The notes under the pieces were generated by a model that did not search any database, was not told the DNA's origin, and saw only the letters and a program-made list of their open reading frames with translations. A stretch of DNA of 64,000 nucleotides from Puccinia triticina (Eukaryota > Basidiomycota > Pucciniomycetes > Pucciniales > Pucciniaceae). Location of the stretch: positions 310,001-374,000 of the forward strand of contig NC_070566.1 of NCBI RefSeq assembly GCF_026914185.1, given 5' to 3'. Position numbers and translations under genes: made by a program. Shown here one piece after another: positions 1-10,787 of this stretch (the first letter of the stretch is position 1; each line of letters starts with the position of its first letter).

Positions 1-1325
1 CCAGTAAAACTCTATGTCATCCCTAGTAAGTCTTCTAAGGGGAGAAGCTATAGATGAAAAGTTCCGGATGAACATCCTGACGTAGACACAAATGCCCAAG
101 AAGCCCCGAATATCCTTTTTACTCTTAGGTGTTGGCCAACTTTGAATTTTATTGACCTTCTTAGCGGCCATTATTCTTCCTTCCTGAGAAACAACATGAC
201 CTACTATGTCCAAAGCAGGAACACAGCAAGCAAATTTTTCCCCTGATATGGTGAGCCCTGCCTCCTCTATTCTAAATAAGATTCTCTCCAAGGTTATTGC
301 ATATTCCCAAACAAATCTACGTATTCCCGGGTTCTCCTTCAATGTCTCATTGTTATATGTCGATACTGGTCCCTTAATTCCTCCGTCATCGATAAAGATT
401 CCCACATGATCAGGTATTTCATCTTGTAGAATCCAAGTCATCTGGGCCTGGTAGACTGCCACTGAGTTTGTCGCACCCTGAGGAAGTCTGGTTAATTGTA
501 GTCTTCCTAGAACTGTCTCAAATGTGGTCAGTGGTCTGGAGACAGGGTCAAGTTCCCGTTCATCATAACCACCCATTATATCTCCTAAGCCGTAACATGC
601 CCTTCCAGAAAAGGATTCTACAAATTCTTCAATCTTGGGGGGTAGTCCGGCATCCTTGATTGTTACTTTATTCAAAGCTTGAAGATCGTGGACAATCCTC
701 AGCTTCCCGTTGGACTTAGTCACACAAAACACAGGGCTAGAGTAGCTAGATGTGGATTGTTCATACAGTCCAGTATCTATCCTCTTTCGTACTAGCTTTA
801 TAAAGTCTGGTAAAATAGGTTTTGGGATCGGTATTGGCTTCTTTTGCCATGGCTCATGTGCTACAACTGGAATTTTGTATGGCTTGCCGTATGAATGATG
901 TAGTAAGCCTCTTTCTTCCTCCCCAAACGCTACAGAGTTCTCCCTTAACACTATTACATTTTTTAATAAGTTCAATTCTTGCTCCCAAAGCCACTCAGGT
1001 GGCCCAAAATTCACTTCCTTCAACCTCTCATGTGTGATTCTTTTAGTAGGAACAAACTCAGGAGGATGGGGAGTAAGTGGCGTCTGGTACGGATTCCTTG
1101 ATAAGGGTGGCCGCTGAAGAGGGGGGTTGATATCTTGTGGCATGGGATGATTAATTGGTCTAATTTTCTTGTCAACAGTTTTGTACTTTGCTGCTAACAC
1201 TGATTTGGTCATTGTGTTGGATTCGAGAATTGTGAATTTATCAAGTCCTCTTAGAACTTGTCGCAGTTTAAGGTCATACAGGACCAAAACATTACTAAAT
1301 AAAAATCCGGGATTTCCTAAGTTAA
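1..1325 (-). pseudogene. Ty3/gypsy reverse transcriptase, N-terminal part (runs off window)
   Basis: Read on the minus strand this stretch is one open frame. It gives the connection region and then a reverse transcriptase with the fingers motif KLRIVHDLQALN, the palm motif LPQGATNSVAVYQ and the catalytic FIDDGG (a variant of YxDD), followed by a thumb-like segment near the window edge. It is the downstream part of the polyprotein whose Gag-protease half lies at 4254-7550. The two halves are separated by the 1326-4253 insertion, so the element cannot make a continuous Gag-Pol. A stop lies just upstream of the frame at about 1328. RNase H and integrase would lie left of base 1. Gypsy-type RT is seen directly; membership in the same element as the 4254-7550 ORF is inferred from order and strand. 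Confidence 0.85.
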
Positions 1326-1807
1326 CTCAGGTTATGCCTCTCCATCCTTGCCGTACCCTCACGCATACCCACGACTGGTATCCGCTGATTTGACTGTTGT
1401 CAATGCTGATCAGCTGGACTCCTGCTACATATGCTATGTCCGCGGATGATCTCCGAGAACACTTGTGTTCTTGCTGATGGACCTGCGTCCCTCCTACGGA
1501 TTGGTAGCCCGCAACTACTGTAAGTATGTACCCCCCCGCTCAAATGTTTTCATCTATCTTCGTTTACCGCCGCTTGAACTAAACCTTAAGCTGGCCCGCC
1601 TTGGATCCACCGCTGCAGGACTTGAATTGACCTCTATTTATTCCCCAAGAAGATCGAGGATCGTTGCTGATAATGGCCTCTGATGGCGAGTCGAGTACCA
1701 CCGGCCTCAACTCAATCGCCAGGAATAAAGTGAGTGTGTTTGGTTTCCATTAGCCTTATGGATGCCTGCTGCTCGTATATTGTGGACAAGGTTTATTGGC
1801 GTCGTTT

Positions 1808-1957
1808 ACCAGGAAGAATCCCTGGCCGGGCTGGTACCACCGTGGATGGATACGGACTCCTTCGTGGAGGTTGGTCCACCATGCCGATCGGACACCCACA
1901 ACCTCTCCATGGTGCATGGGTCCATACCAGGAAGAAACGACCGAGCTGGTACCACCG
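1808..1957 (+). repeat. Two direct repeats upstream of a TATA box
   Basis: A segment of about 34 bp starting TACCAGGAAGAA and ending GCTGGTACCACCGT occurs at 1808-1842 and again at 1924-1957, with internal differences. Both copies lie 50-200 bp upstream of the TATA-like sequence at 2011, so they may be promoter elements. Function is inferred from position only. Confidence 0.5.
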
Positions 1958-2010
1958 TCCACGGTTGGCCTGCTGCTGGATAAAAAAACTATTGCCGCTC
2001 CCTCCTCGAC

Positions 2011-2018
2011 TATAAAAG
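2011..2018 (+). promoter_or_regulatory. TATA box of the inserted gene
   Basis: TATAAAAG lies 49 bp before the first good ATG (2067) of the inserted intron-bearing gene, a normal distance for a fungal pol II promoter. Confidence 0.55.
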
Positions 2019-2066
2019 GCAAGGTCATCGGATTCTTCCTCTCCTCATTCGCACTCATCTCACGCC

Positions 2067-3925
2067 ATGTCTGGCTTATTTTTCCCTTCGCGTAGTCCTT
2101 CCATCTATTCAATCTCGACTGATTATGCGCCTACCAACCCCTTCAATGAGGATGGCGACTCCGTTACTAGTCTTGGGTTACTCCAAACCCCTCCCCACTT
2201 GAGAGAAGCAATCCGTCATATCTTTGATGGGGAGTTCCCTAGTACGCTCAATCCTATTGTCTTGATAAGAGCTTCTAAAGGAGAACTCCAGCTTGTTGAT
2301 TATATCCACTTGTTTTCAGCCCCATTTAATGTTCGTGCGCATTCGGACTCGCATACCTCTGGTCCCGGTTCTCCGCTCGACGTCATGTCCAATCACGGTA
2401 TGCCCATTCTGATTCCTCATCTGTGATGATTCCATCATTAGCGCTGATCGTGTTGTCTTTTATATCAAGTCCCCGCGCCGGTAATCGGAGACAACCTCCG
2501 TGAGGGTATGTATCTTTTAAGCCTGATTCATTAAGCAAGTTTTAACAAATACTGTGTAGTTGGTTCCTTGCTAGGCGAAACGTTTGGCGATCGCCGAAAC
2601 CGCCTGCTGGCCGCCGCAGCATCGCCGGCTTATCCTCCAATGCCTGAAATTGATGGCTGTCCATGGTCGGAGCAAGACGAGCAATACGATCTTGAAGACA
2701 GTAAGCCTCCTCTCTTATATCTAGCCCTCTTTATTTTTTTCTTGTGGAGCACTGATCCTCGGCTTATACAAATTGTTACAGCCATAAGTTCTAGACACTC
2801 GGCTATTGGGTTGATTGAACCTTCTCCGACCCATGGTTCAAACCTGCAGACCAACCCGCCCGTTGTGAACGACCTAGCCAATCGTGAGTTATCTCTTTCG
2901 TCCCAAATCTCGTGCATTGTACACTTCTGACTTCTAGCTCCTCTTGGGTTATAATATTACTAGCAGGGTGTTGGGATGATCATATTGCGAACTCGTTTAA
3001 CTCTACCTACGCGGCCGGGTTCCCCAATCCAACGATTTTGGATGGTACCTACCATGCTGACGACTCCGCTCGGTCCAATCACTCCATGAGCAGTGTGGGG
3101 CTTGATGTTCGTCCCCCCCTTAACTGCTGGGATGATCGCTGCCACGGACCCCTCTCCGCAGAGCTGGCCAAGCCAAGATGCGGCTCACAACGATAGTCCG
3201 TTTGATTTGTTCAAACTAACATATCTGCTCCCTACTGTTTGCTGACCTTACTCCTTTCCTGGATTATATAGTAGCTACCTCGATCTCCTCGTGGCCGAGC
3301 ATCGAGGATAACTCGAGTGATTCTTCATACGTACCTCCCAAGCCCGCTAAGAAACGATTGAGGGTTGCAGCTGAACAGGTGAGCGAAACCCCTAGTCACC
3401 CAGCAAAGCCTCGTCTCAGAGATGCCCGGGGACGTTTCATATCCGCTCGCTCTCATAGTAAGCTCTCCCCATTCCCAAAGATCTCCTGGTCGGCATGGCT
3501 ACTAATCGTATGCTTAATCAGCCTTGATCAAGGCAATCGATATGGCGCCTCCAGATGTCCCGACTGCTAGCGCCTCTCGCCCGACTGCTGTTGAAACGGC
3601 TGCGAACACCTTCTTCAACTCGCTCTCGGCGTCCCCTGAGTTTAACTTTGGGTTCGGCATGCCCGACCCACTTCAAGCCCACTTGAGTTTGAATATGCAG
3701 CCCCCGACTCTCCCCGCTTCCAGGGTTCTTCCCGTTTCCGGGGGAAACCTCACCCCGGATGATCCTTGCATCCAATTCCGCGCCGCCTTCCTTCAACTAT
3801 CCGAGGTTCTTGATACCTTTATCAAAAGCTCCAACCCTTCGCGCCATGACTGGGGAGATGTGTGCACCATCAGTGAGGCGCTGTTTACTGCACAAAAATT
3901 TTACATTGATTCCTGTCGCTTCTAG
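2067..3925 (+). CDS. Intron-containing gene of unknown function inside the insertion
   Basis: Exon-like ORFs occur in series on the plus strand: 2067 to about 2400 (starts MSGLFFPSRSPS), short blocks at 2568-2930 and 3100-3190, then 3358-3458 joined over a small intron (GTAAGC at 3459, ending CAG near 3522) to a frame through 3925. The last exon is followed by GTAAGT. The predicted protein is rich in Ser and Pro, and one block reads RDARGRFISARS. I do not recognise the family. Introns argue against a simple retrotransposon ORF and fit a gene carried by a DNA transposon or a captured host gene. Exact exon borders upstream of 3358 could not be fixed, and the gene may continue past 3925 or be broken. 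Confidence 0.35.
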
Positions 3926-4061
3926 TAAGTCTGGTCCCCTTTTTTATATATATCCTATGTACATGTGACTTTAATTGAGTGATTTCTGACCAACTCCTAC
4001 CCGTTATCAATCCTAATTTAGTAAGTCCTATTTAGACCAAATCTGACGGAACAAAGGTACC

Positions 4062-4088
<27 letters not shown>
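4062..4088 (+). repeat. 27-nt poly(A) run
   Basis: An uninterrupted run of 27 A residues lies near the right end of the insertion, 165 bp before the gypsy Gag-protease stop. It could be a simple repeat or a relic poly(A) tail; the introns upstream make a processed-transcript origin for the whole insertion unlikely. Confidence 0.8.
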
Positions 4089-4092
<4 letters not shown>

Positions 4093-4253
4093 TGGCTAAA
4101 AAAAACTCTTATTGCAGCAGTGTCTGCTCTTTTCCTATCTGCTTGCACCTATGACCTAGAAAAGAATCACTCTTTTCTTTTTCCTACTATCTGTCTACCC
4201 AATGTTGGTACAAAAAGAAGCATAAAAAATTGTGAAAGGTTTTTTTATTGGCT

Positions 4254-7200
4254 TTAACAAAAATATGATCCCACATAAGTGGAAACGTAAATCTTGTGTT
4301 TCCTCCATTTCTCCGCTCTAGCCTTTTTACTAGATACATGAGCCTTATACCATTTCTTACCTCCCCCGGAATAAAGTTTCTGTCTTACTTTGCTGCTCAC
4401 AAAGCCAAATCTGGAAGTCCAAGATCCCTGCTTGACAAATGCTTGCCCCCCTGAGTAATTCAGAAGCTGCAAAAAATCTAGTGAGTCTGTGAAACCTCCG
4501 GGTAACTCTCTGAGCCACTCCTGTCCCTTTCTCTCTCTCTTGGGTCTATTAGTTTCGTCAAAAACTTCTCTGAACCTGCGGGGTATATAATGTTCGACCC
4601 AGTATAATTCCAATCGCAGGTCTGGATTGACTATAGGTTCTGCTTCCCACAGCACTTCTGCTTCTGCAAGTTGGGTGTCCACTCTAATCTGCTCCTCTTC
4701 TGTGAGAATAGCTGCTCCCAACTCATTTGCCCAATCTACTGGTTCGGCAACAAATACTTGCCAAGGGTCCTCCCTTATTAAGACTGGGTTTGAATCTATG
4801 CTGGACAAAATTTCTCCTTGTGGCAACTCTTCTTCTCCTGAATTCAGCTGGCCGGTCCCTAGCGTAGATCCCAGTTCCTCCAACTGATCCCATTCAACCA
4901 CTGGAACATTATTGTCTTCCCTTCCCACTGTTCGATTAGCAAATTTATTAAAAATATCCCAATCAACTACTTGGAAGGAGCAATTCTGCCTGAATGTTGG
5001 AGCTTCTTTGTGCCACCCGGGTGTACTAGGCAAACAGATAGGTATGCATACTCTTTTTCCCTCTGAATCAGGAAAACTTAATACCTCGCCCTTCTGATTG
5101 GACAACTCTAATCTTATGTTATGATCTGCTAGGAAAGGTCGACCTAAAACTGTATGAACTGAGCCTCTTACTACGAAAAAGTTGGCCAAGTGGACGTAGC
5201 CGGGAAGAACACTAATGGGTATTTTTTCTGCTAGTCCTACAATTGGTGTGAAGTGACCCCCAATCCCTCTGAGACGCATAAATATCTCTGTAGTTACTAG
5301 TCCCAACTGACTTGCCAGGGTGTCTGGAATGATGTTCATTTCTGCACCTGTATCAACTAAAGTCCTGATCTTCCTACTATTGATGGTCATATCCACCATC
5401 CCAACAGGACAAGCATAATTGAGCCGTGTGTCATCTTCATCTTCAGCGTCAACACCAGTAGAACAGTTTAATTGCCCGTGATTTACTCCTTTCCCTGGCG
5501 TTTCAGGTTCTGGTTGGCATTCTTGTAGACCTCTCAAGAAATGTGGGGCAATTTTTACAATTTCCTCTAAGGTGAGAGTGTATGTCTGTTTATAGAACTT
5601 GTTGCGGATAGACTTGTCTAATCTGGGGTTTGATTCTTCCTTACTTGATGGAGACTCTTCCCTGGTTTTGCTTGCCTTCTCAGAAGCTGGTGCTTTGTGC
5701 TGTACACCCTCTTCTTCCACATTTTCTTCCTCTTCCATCCAGGACCCAGGAAAGCTTTTCCTCCTAGTGGGGGCTTTTAATGCTTCCTGATTTGGTGGGG
5801 GTGCTTTGCTGATTGACTCTTGTGGTTTAGTAGGTAAGGATTGACTAGTTCCTGAAGTGGTTTTCTCCTGAATTCTTTGAGATTTTCTGAGTCCAAACCC
5901 TATATTGTTCTGCACCTCTCCTTCTTCAATGTGCATTTGAGGTGGAACCCATGATCCCCATTCTTCTAGCTCTATGACGGCTGATGTTGATTCCGGAGCC
6001 GCAGCAGTGGTCTCATTTACCGTGCTTTGTTCATCGTGGAACCTCTGTACCATTTGCCGCACAGAGGAGTCTTTATCTACTACAATAGGCTGTCTATTTG
6101 GGTAGTAGTAAACTCCTTGATATCTGTACATCCTTCTAGTCTGCATGTCCTGATTGTAAGATTCACACTCAGATAGGGTATGTCTCTCTTTACAGTAGTA
6201 ACATTCTAATGGTGCAAACCGGGGCCTTGTGTCTGAAAAACCTGGTCTTGATTCTGAAAATCCGGGTGAAGAGGGTCTGCTAAGATGAGGAGGGGCAGCT
6301 CTAGTCTGGTATTCTAGTGCATTGGTGAGCTTCTTTACTTTCTCCTTCAACTCCTCTGTCTCAGTAGGATCCTGAATGGCAACCTTCTTCTTGGGCCCCT
6401 CTTTTGTAATGGATGCTACCTCGTCATCGTCAAAGTCAATAATGATTAGGGCCATGTCCACATATTTCTTTAACGTGTCCAATTCGGGGATGATATTACG
6501 TCCGTCTCTGGTTTTCCTGAGTTCCTTGGCATGAGCTAACTCTTTGGTGACTTCCTTCTTCAGCTCAGCAGAAAGAGCCCTCCAAAGAGGATTACCGCTT
6601 TCTGGATTCAAGTGACTGTATCCCATTTGAGTAAAATAGTCTGTCATTTCTTCAAGCTCACCAATGAACTTCTTATACTCAATTCTAGTTTTGATACCCT
6701 GACTGTCACGGGCCTTCTGGATCAACTGTGGTATGGCATCTTCCCTATATTTCCTAAAAGGAATAGCCCTGCCCCATTTCCTGATCATCTGCTTCTTCAG
6801 AAGCTCCCAGTTACCCGTCTCATGTCCGTCCATCTGCTCAAGAGCTTCACTTATCTTCTTATTATTGATGATAAGTGGCAATTGAAATGCCAGGTCAATT
6901 GCACCGGCGCCTTGAATTGAAGCAACCTTCTCTACCCTCTGTATGAATGTCTCTACTTCCGTGCCATCAAAGTGAAGATTTGTCTTCTTGACGTCAAGTA
7001 TAACTCCTTTGCGCTCGTCTGGCAACATGATTTTGGTATGAGGTCGGGCCTGACTTGACTCTAGCGATGGACCTCCGGCCACAGGTAATGGTCCTGGTGA
7101 CATCAAAAAGCTCTCGTCCCCTGCACCCAGAGTTGTCTCTAAAATCTGTGTCCTATCCGTGTAAGGTGTTGACTCTGCAAATCTCAAAGAAGTTCTTTGT

Positions 7201-7550
7201 GCTAGCGCAGGTGTTTCTGAGATTGGTCTCTGTTGAGGTGTGTCTAGTACAGCCTGCATCTTCTCCTGATTTTTGCGCATTTGCCGCATTTCTTCCATCA
7301 TTTCTTGCAGAGAAGCTTGCAACTTAGATATCTCTTGCTCTTTCTCCTGGAGAACCGCTGTAGGATTTGTTGATTCTTCAGCCATTGTGTGGTTTTCTTG
7401 TAGCACGCTTGCTAGGGTTTCGTGAATATCCGTGTTGCCTCGCGGGACCTCGTCAATGTATTCGCTTACAAACTCTCGTTCCTGTTCTGAAAAGCCGGGG
7501 TTGTGCCAAATACGCTCCTCCTCTCGGTTTCGGTTCGTATTGTTATCCAC
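4254..7550 (-). CDS. Ty3/gypsy Gag-protease polyprotein (1098 codons)
   Basis: A long open frame on the minus strand. The N-terminus (about residues 50-105) is a heptad-rich coiled coil. The middle is a Gag capsid-like helical region. A zinc-knuckle-like CYYCKERHTLSEC (about residue 440) has one residue fewer than the usual CX2CX4HX4C spacing. The aspartic protease motif is VDTGAEMNIIP (about residue 735), followed by a flap-like VLGRPFLADHNI. The ORF ends just where the insertion begins, so the stop at 4254 is probably created by that event. RT continues in the same direction at 1-1325. This half is unusually well preserved for a broken element. Alternative: a complete Gag-PR ORF with Pol expressed separately; the intervening unrelated gene makes this less likely. 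Confidence 0.85.
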   Translation of the reverse strand: MDNNTNRNREEERIWHNPGFSEQEREFVSEYIDEVPRGNTDIHETLASVLQENHTMAEESTNPTAVLQEKEQEISKLQASLQEMMEEMRQMRKNQEKMQAVLDTPQQRPISETPALAQRTSLRFAESTPYTDRTQILETTLGAGDESFLMSPGPLPVAGGPSLESSQARPHTKIMLPDERKGVILDVKKTNLHFDGTEVETFIQRVEKVASIQGAGAIDLAFQLPLIINNKKISEALEQMDGHETGNWELLKKQMIRKWGRAIPFRKYREDAIPQLIQKARDSQGIKTRIEYKKFIGELEEMTDYFTQMGYSHLNPESGNPLWRALSAELKKEVTKELAHAKELRKTRDGRNIIPELDTLKKYVDMALIIIDFDDDEVASITKEGPKKKVAIQDPTETEELKEKVKKLTNALEYQTRAAPPHLSRPSSPGFSESRPGFSDTRPRFAPLECYYCKERHTLSECESYNQDMQTRRMYRYQGVYYYPNRQPIVVDKDSSVRQMVQRFHDEQSTVNETTAAAPESTSAVIELEEWGSWVPPQMHIEEGEVQNNIGFGLRKSQRIQEKTTSGTSQSLPTKPQESISKAPPPNQEALKAPTRRKSFPGSWMEEEENVEEEGVQHKAPASEKASKTREESPSSKEESNPRLDKSIRNKFYKQTYTLTLEEIVKIAPHFLRGLQECQPEPETPGKGVNHGQLNCSTGVDAEDEDDTRLNYACPVGMVDMTINSRKIRTLVDTGAEMNIIPDTLASQLGLVTTEIFMRLRGIGGHFTPIVGLAEKIPISVLPGYVHLANFFVVRGSVHTVLGRPFLADHNIRLELSNQKGEVLSFPDSEGKRVCIPICLPSTPGWHKEAPTFRQNCSFQVVDWDIFNKFANRTVGREDNNVPVVEWDQLEELGSTLGTGQLNSGEEELPQGEILSSIDSNPVLIREDPWQVFVAEPVDWANELGAAILTEEEQIRVDTQLAEAEVLWEAEPIVNPDLRLELYWVEHYIPRRFREVFDETNRPKRERKGQEWLRELPGGFTDSLDFLQLLNYSGGQAFVKQGSWTSRFGFVSSKVRQKLYSGGGKKWYKAHVSSKKARAEKWRKHKIYVSTYVGSYFC

Positions 7551-7610
7551 TGTTTATTTATTTCCGTGTTGCTGATGGTGATTTGTTGTTGATCTTCTGA
7601 ATTTCGTCGG

Positions 7611-7627
7611 CCACTGTTGGGACACCA
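7611..7627 (-). other. Primer binding site of the minus-strand gypsy element
   Basis: On the minus strand TGGTGTCCCAACAGTGG begins two bases after the LTR end (...CACA). It starts with the TGG expected opposite a tRNA CCA end, and gag begins about 60 bp further on. The primer tRNA is not identified. Confidence 0.6.
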
Positions 7628-7629
7628 GA

Positions 7630-8815
7630 TGTGAGAACTCCTTTGGGACGGGTGGCAGTTCCGCGAGGGGGAAATACCAGTTATAATATTTCAAAGATGT
7701 AAGAAGCTATTACAACTGTTACGGGTGGTTTGAAAGACCTGCCCCTCTATGATACTACACAAGAGCTATCACAACAAATTTATTTATTGTTGTGGCAAAA
7801 CTAATGATAGAGAAAACTATGTGCAGCAGTCTCTTATCAGACCTAGATCAAACTTGAATTCAGCGGAAAGTGGATTTTGTATGGGAAATGGAGTTAGAGT
7901 GGTTTTACAGCAGCCTTGAGTCAGATAATGGAAATGAGTCTTTAACGTAAGATATGTTTTATATGGTTTTATATGTTTGTGATATGAAAGGTGGAGATAA
8001 ACTGATACAAAACTTGTGAGAGAACTGATGTTATATGTGAACTATTCAAAGTGTCTTTGCCCTCTTCCTTAACCTTCAGTTAAGAGCACAATGGGTTAAG
8101 ATCACTCTGACTTGTTAAGAGCACAAGTGGGTGATGCTTGCTACTTGACTACTTAGAACTACTCTGAGGCATGAAAGATGTTGATGGGCAACTTGATTGA
8201 GATCACACTACTGGATTTTATGTGGATGTGACTAGTAACTCTGAGTGAGATGTGTGTTCTGGTTAGGATTGCCTGAGTGGCATGCCGAAAAACTGAGGAG
8301 GGAAAATCTCCTCCTTTTATAGTAAAATGTGAGGGATTTTTGCTGGTGGGGATCCTTGTGAGGGATTTTTGCTGGTGTGACCACCACACAGGTGTCCATG
8401 TGGTGATGGTATCCACGTGGTTGTGGTGGTGGTGTCCATATGGTACCCACGTGGTTGTGGTGTCCATGTGGTGTCCACGTGGTGGTGTCCATGGCGCCTA
8501 CACAATTATGGAGGTGTCCACAGGTGGAGCCATGCCATGGGAAGAGCCAAACCACGCCACTACATACACTACAAATATGTCCTTGAGTCTAATTCTATAA
8601 TATGTACTATCAAAATATCTCTACAGTATGTAATTATGCTTATGAACACAGTATAATACTAGTAACTTTTGACTGAGTGCAGCTAGCCTAGTGGTTCCAG
8701 TGAGTGACTAGGGGTTATATGACCTGTAGAATCCAATTATGCAATAATACATCTAGAAATATGTCTCCTTCTCAATAGTAAACTGTGACTTTATGTGATT
8801 TGATACTTGAAACAC
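7630..8815 (-). repeat. Probable 5' LTR of the minus-strand gypsy element
   Basis: The plus-strand edge TGTGAGAACT at 7630 lies next to the primer binding site and fixes the inner end of the LTR. The outer end is not fixed: it lies somewhere before the copia gag (8835), with several possible CA dinucleotides. No second LTR copy is inside the window to confirm it. The stretch has no coding potential and holds a GTGG-rich repeat block. Confidence 0.5.
8380..8530 (+). repeat. Degenerate GTGGTGTCCA-type tandem repeat
   Basis: Blocks such as CCACGTGGT, GGTGTCCATG and GGTTGTGGTGG recur with small changes over about 150 bp, so several frames on both strands are open but compositionally biased (His/Thr/Trp on one strand). 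This is a minisatellite inside the LTR, not a gene. Confidence 0.7.
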
Positions 8816-8834
8816 ATTTGGCACACCACACCGT

Positions 8835-10781
8835 TTGAATGAGGACCGAGCTCGACAAGAAGAGGATCGCGCTCGCCAAGAAGCTGAGGAGACCCGCACC
8901 CAGAGACGTCGCGAACTTGATGAATCAGCCAAAATATCAGCCATCGTCAACACGGCGATCAACAAGTTGGATCCCGAGGATATACTCAAGCCGGATGGAT
9001 CTAATGTCAGGCGCTGGGAGGATGCTCTTTGTCTCACGGCCTTCGAACGTTTCAACAATCAACACTTTTTCACCCCAAGCGAAGACTCAATTGCTGACCC
9101 ATATTTTGAAACAATTGTTTGTGGAATCATCCATTTGTTGGTGCATAGTGACTTGTCCTACAATCTCATAGATTTCGAAGACTCGGCCGCGGTCTACAAA
9201 CATTTTCTGTCCAAGTTTTGCGTCATCAACCGTGCAAAACAGCTCCACACGTGGGAAGTTTTGAAAAAGATCTCACTGTTGAACTATGGCAGTTCGGCCG
9301 AGGCAATTGCAGCGATCGACCAGTGCGCGAGGACTTTCAGAGAGCAGGGTGTCACGCTCACATGGGACACCATCGTCAGTTTTGTTTTCCAAGGAAATCT
9401 ACGGGATCACCTCGGACCGGTGGTCGATCGGAAGGTCGATCTTTTCATGGAAACTCACAATTTTGACCTGCCGTCGGCTGGAGACATCCTGCGCTTCTGG
9501 GAAGCCGCACGCACTGAGCACCGTCTAACAGAAGAATCAGGAAAATCAGAACCATCCGCACTAAAGATCAATCTAGCTAGTCGAGACGAATCTAGCGTTT
9601 CAGGTGTTGTTTCAGGACCTCCGGATGAGTCAACCATCTCCGCAATGGCCCTGGACAAGCCTCTACACTGCTACATCTGCAAGCAGCCAGGTCATTTTGC
9701 TCCGAACTGCCCCACCAGTTGAAAAAACAACCAACCTCCTCAGACCATACCCCAAAAGCCCGCGAGTCAACAACACTTCCCTCCATGCTTGGTAACATAC
9801 AATTTTGATCGGATCCCCTACATCAAGCCAATCCAGCCAGACTCCAGGCCAACTAGCTCCAAGCCAGCACCCTTTCGCCAACACATTGCAACTCAGCCGA
9901 AGACAGTCAATCACAATACCGTAAAAAAGACAGTTGAGACTAGGCAAATTAATCCCGAGCTTTTCGCCGAAGAAGAGGAGGAAGCGGAGTTTGTTTTTGA
10001 GAATGAGAACCTGTCAGTAGAACCCTCAGGCCACAGATTCAACCTTCGTGAAATAACTATAGATTGCGACGGCCAAGAAGTCATCTGGGACTCCGGAGCT
10101 TCGGACAACGTCACCGGGGATAGGTATGCGTTGTTTGACTTCACTCCGCTAGCTCAACCAATCGCTGTCAAAGTAGCGACTGACACCGCCTGCGATTTCA
10201 TCACAGGTACGGGTACTTTGAGATTTGCAGGGATGAACAGAACAATCATCGCTGTTAAGAGGGTCTAATACTGTGAGCAAGCTCGCTCAACTCTACTATC
10301 GATAGCTGCGTTCAAACAATCTAATGCTCAGTTTCGCGTCAACGGGAACTTTGACTCAATCGATCTGATGACTAGCAGTGGCAAGGTTTTACTACAAAGC
10401 AGCTTTGACCCTATCAAGAACTCCTGGCCATTAACAAAACCAATCCGGGCCTCCCCGTTCCCCAATTCTGCTCAGTCTTGTAATACATATCTGAATTCCA
10501 ATGTTCATGCCAATAACATTTTCAAATCTCCTGACCACGTTGAGCACAGCCAATTCACTTGGAGACCTGAGGACTTGACGTCAGATGAGAAAACCCTTCT
10601 TTTCTGGCACAGACTGTTTGGTCATGCAAGCCTCCAAAAGATTAGGCGCTTGGTGAAACTCCAACTAGGATATGGTCTACCTCAGGCAATGCCTGCGGGC
10701 TCAATCAAATGCCTGGTCTGTTCGATTTGCAAGGCAACCCGGACCTCGAGGTTAGGCCCTTCAGGGAGATCCCTAGAGTGA
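8835..10781 (+). pseudogene. Ty1/copia Gag, protease and pre-integrase region
   Basis: One reading frame runs through this stretch with in-frame stops at 9720 (TGA), 10266 (TAA) and 10779 (TGA). It starts with a charged coiled-coil-like stretch, then a UBN2-like Gag. The zinc knuckle CYICKQPGHFAPNCP lies at about 9666-9710. A protease active site DSGASDNVTG follows at about 10090, then a GAG-pre-integrase domain (FWHRLFGHASLQKIRRL) with a CX2C pair near 10720. No frameshift is needed to join it to the integrase-RT part at 10788. The true start codon and 5' LTR are missing; the element abuts the neighbouring gypsy LTR directly, so it is 5'-truncated. Confidence 0.85.
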
Positions 10782-10787
10782 CTGTCC

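Larger units (their letters stand above)
1326..4253 (+). mobile_element. 2.9-kb insertion splitting the gypsy polyprotein
   Basis: Sequence between the Gag-protease half and the RT half of the gypsy element matches neither. It has plus-strand promoter-like sequence, several intron-like exons and a 27-A run. The boundaries are placed where the gypsy frames stop (about 1326 and 4253). I found no convincing terminal repeats or target duplication, so the class of the insertion is not known. Confidence 0.5.
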
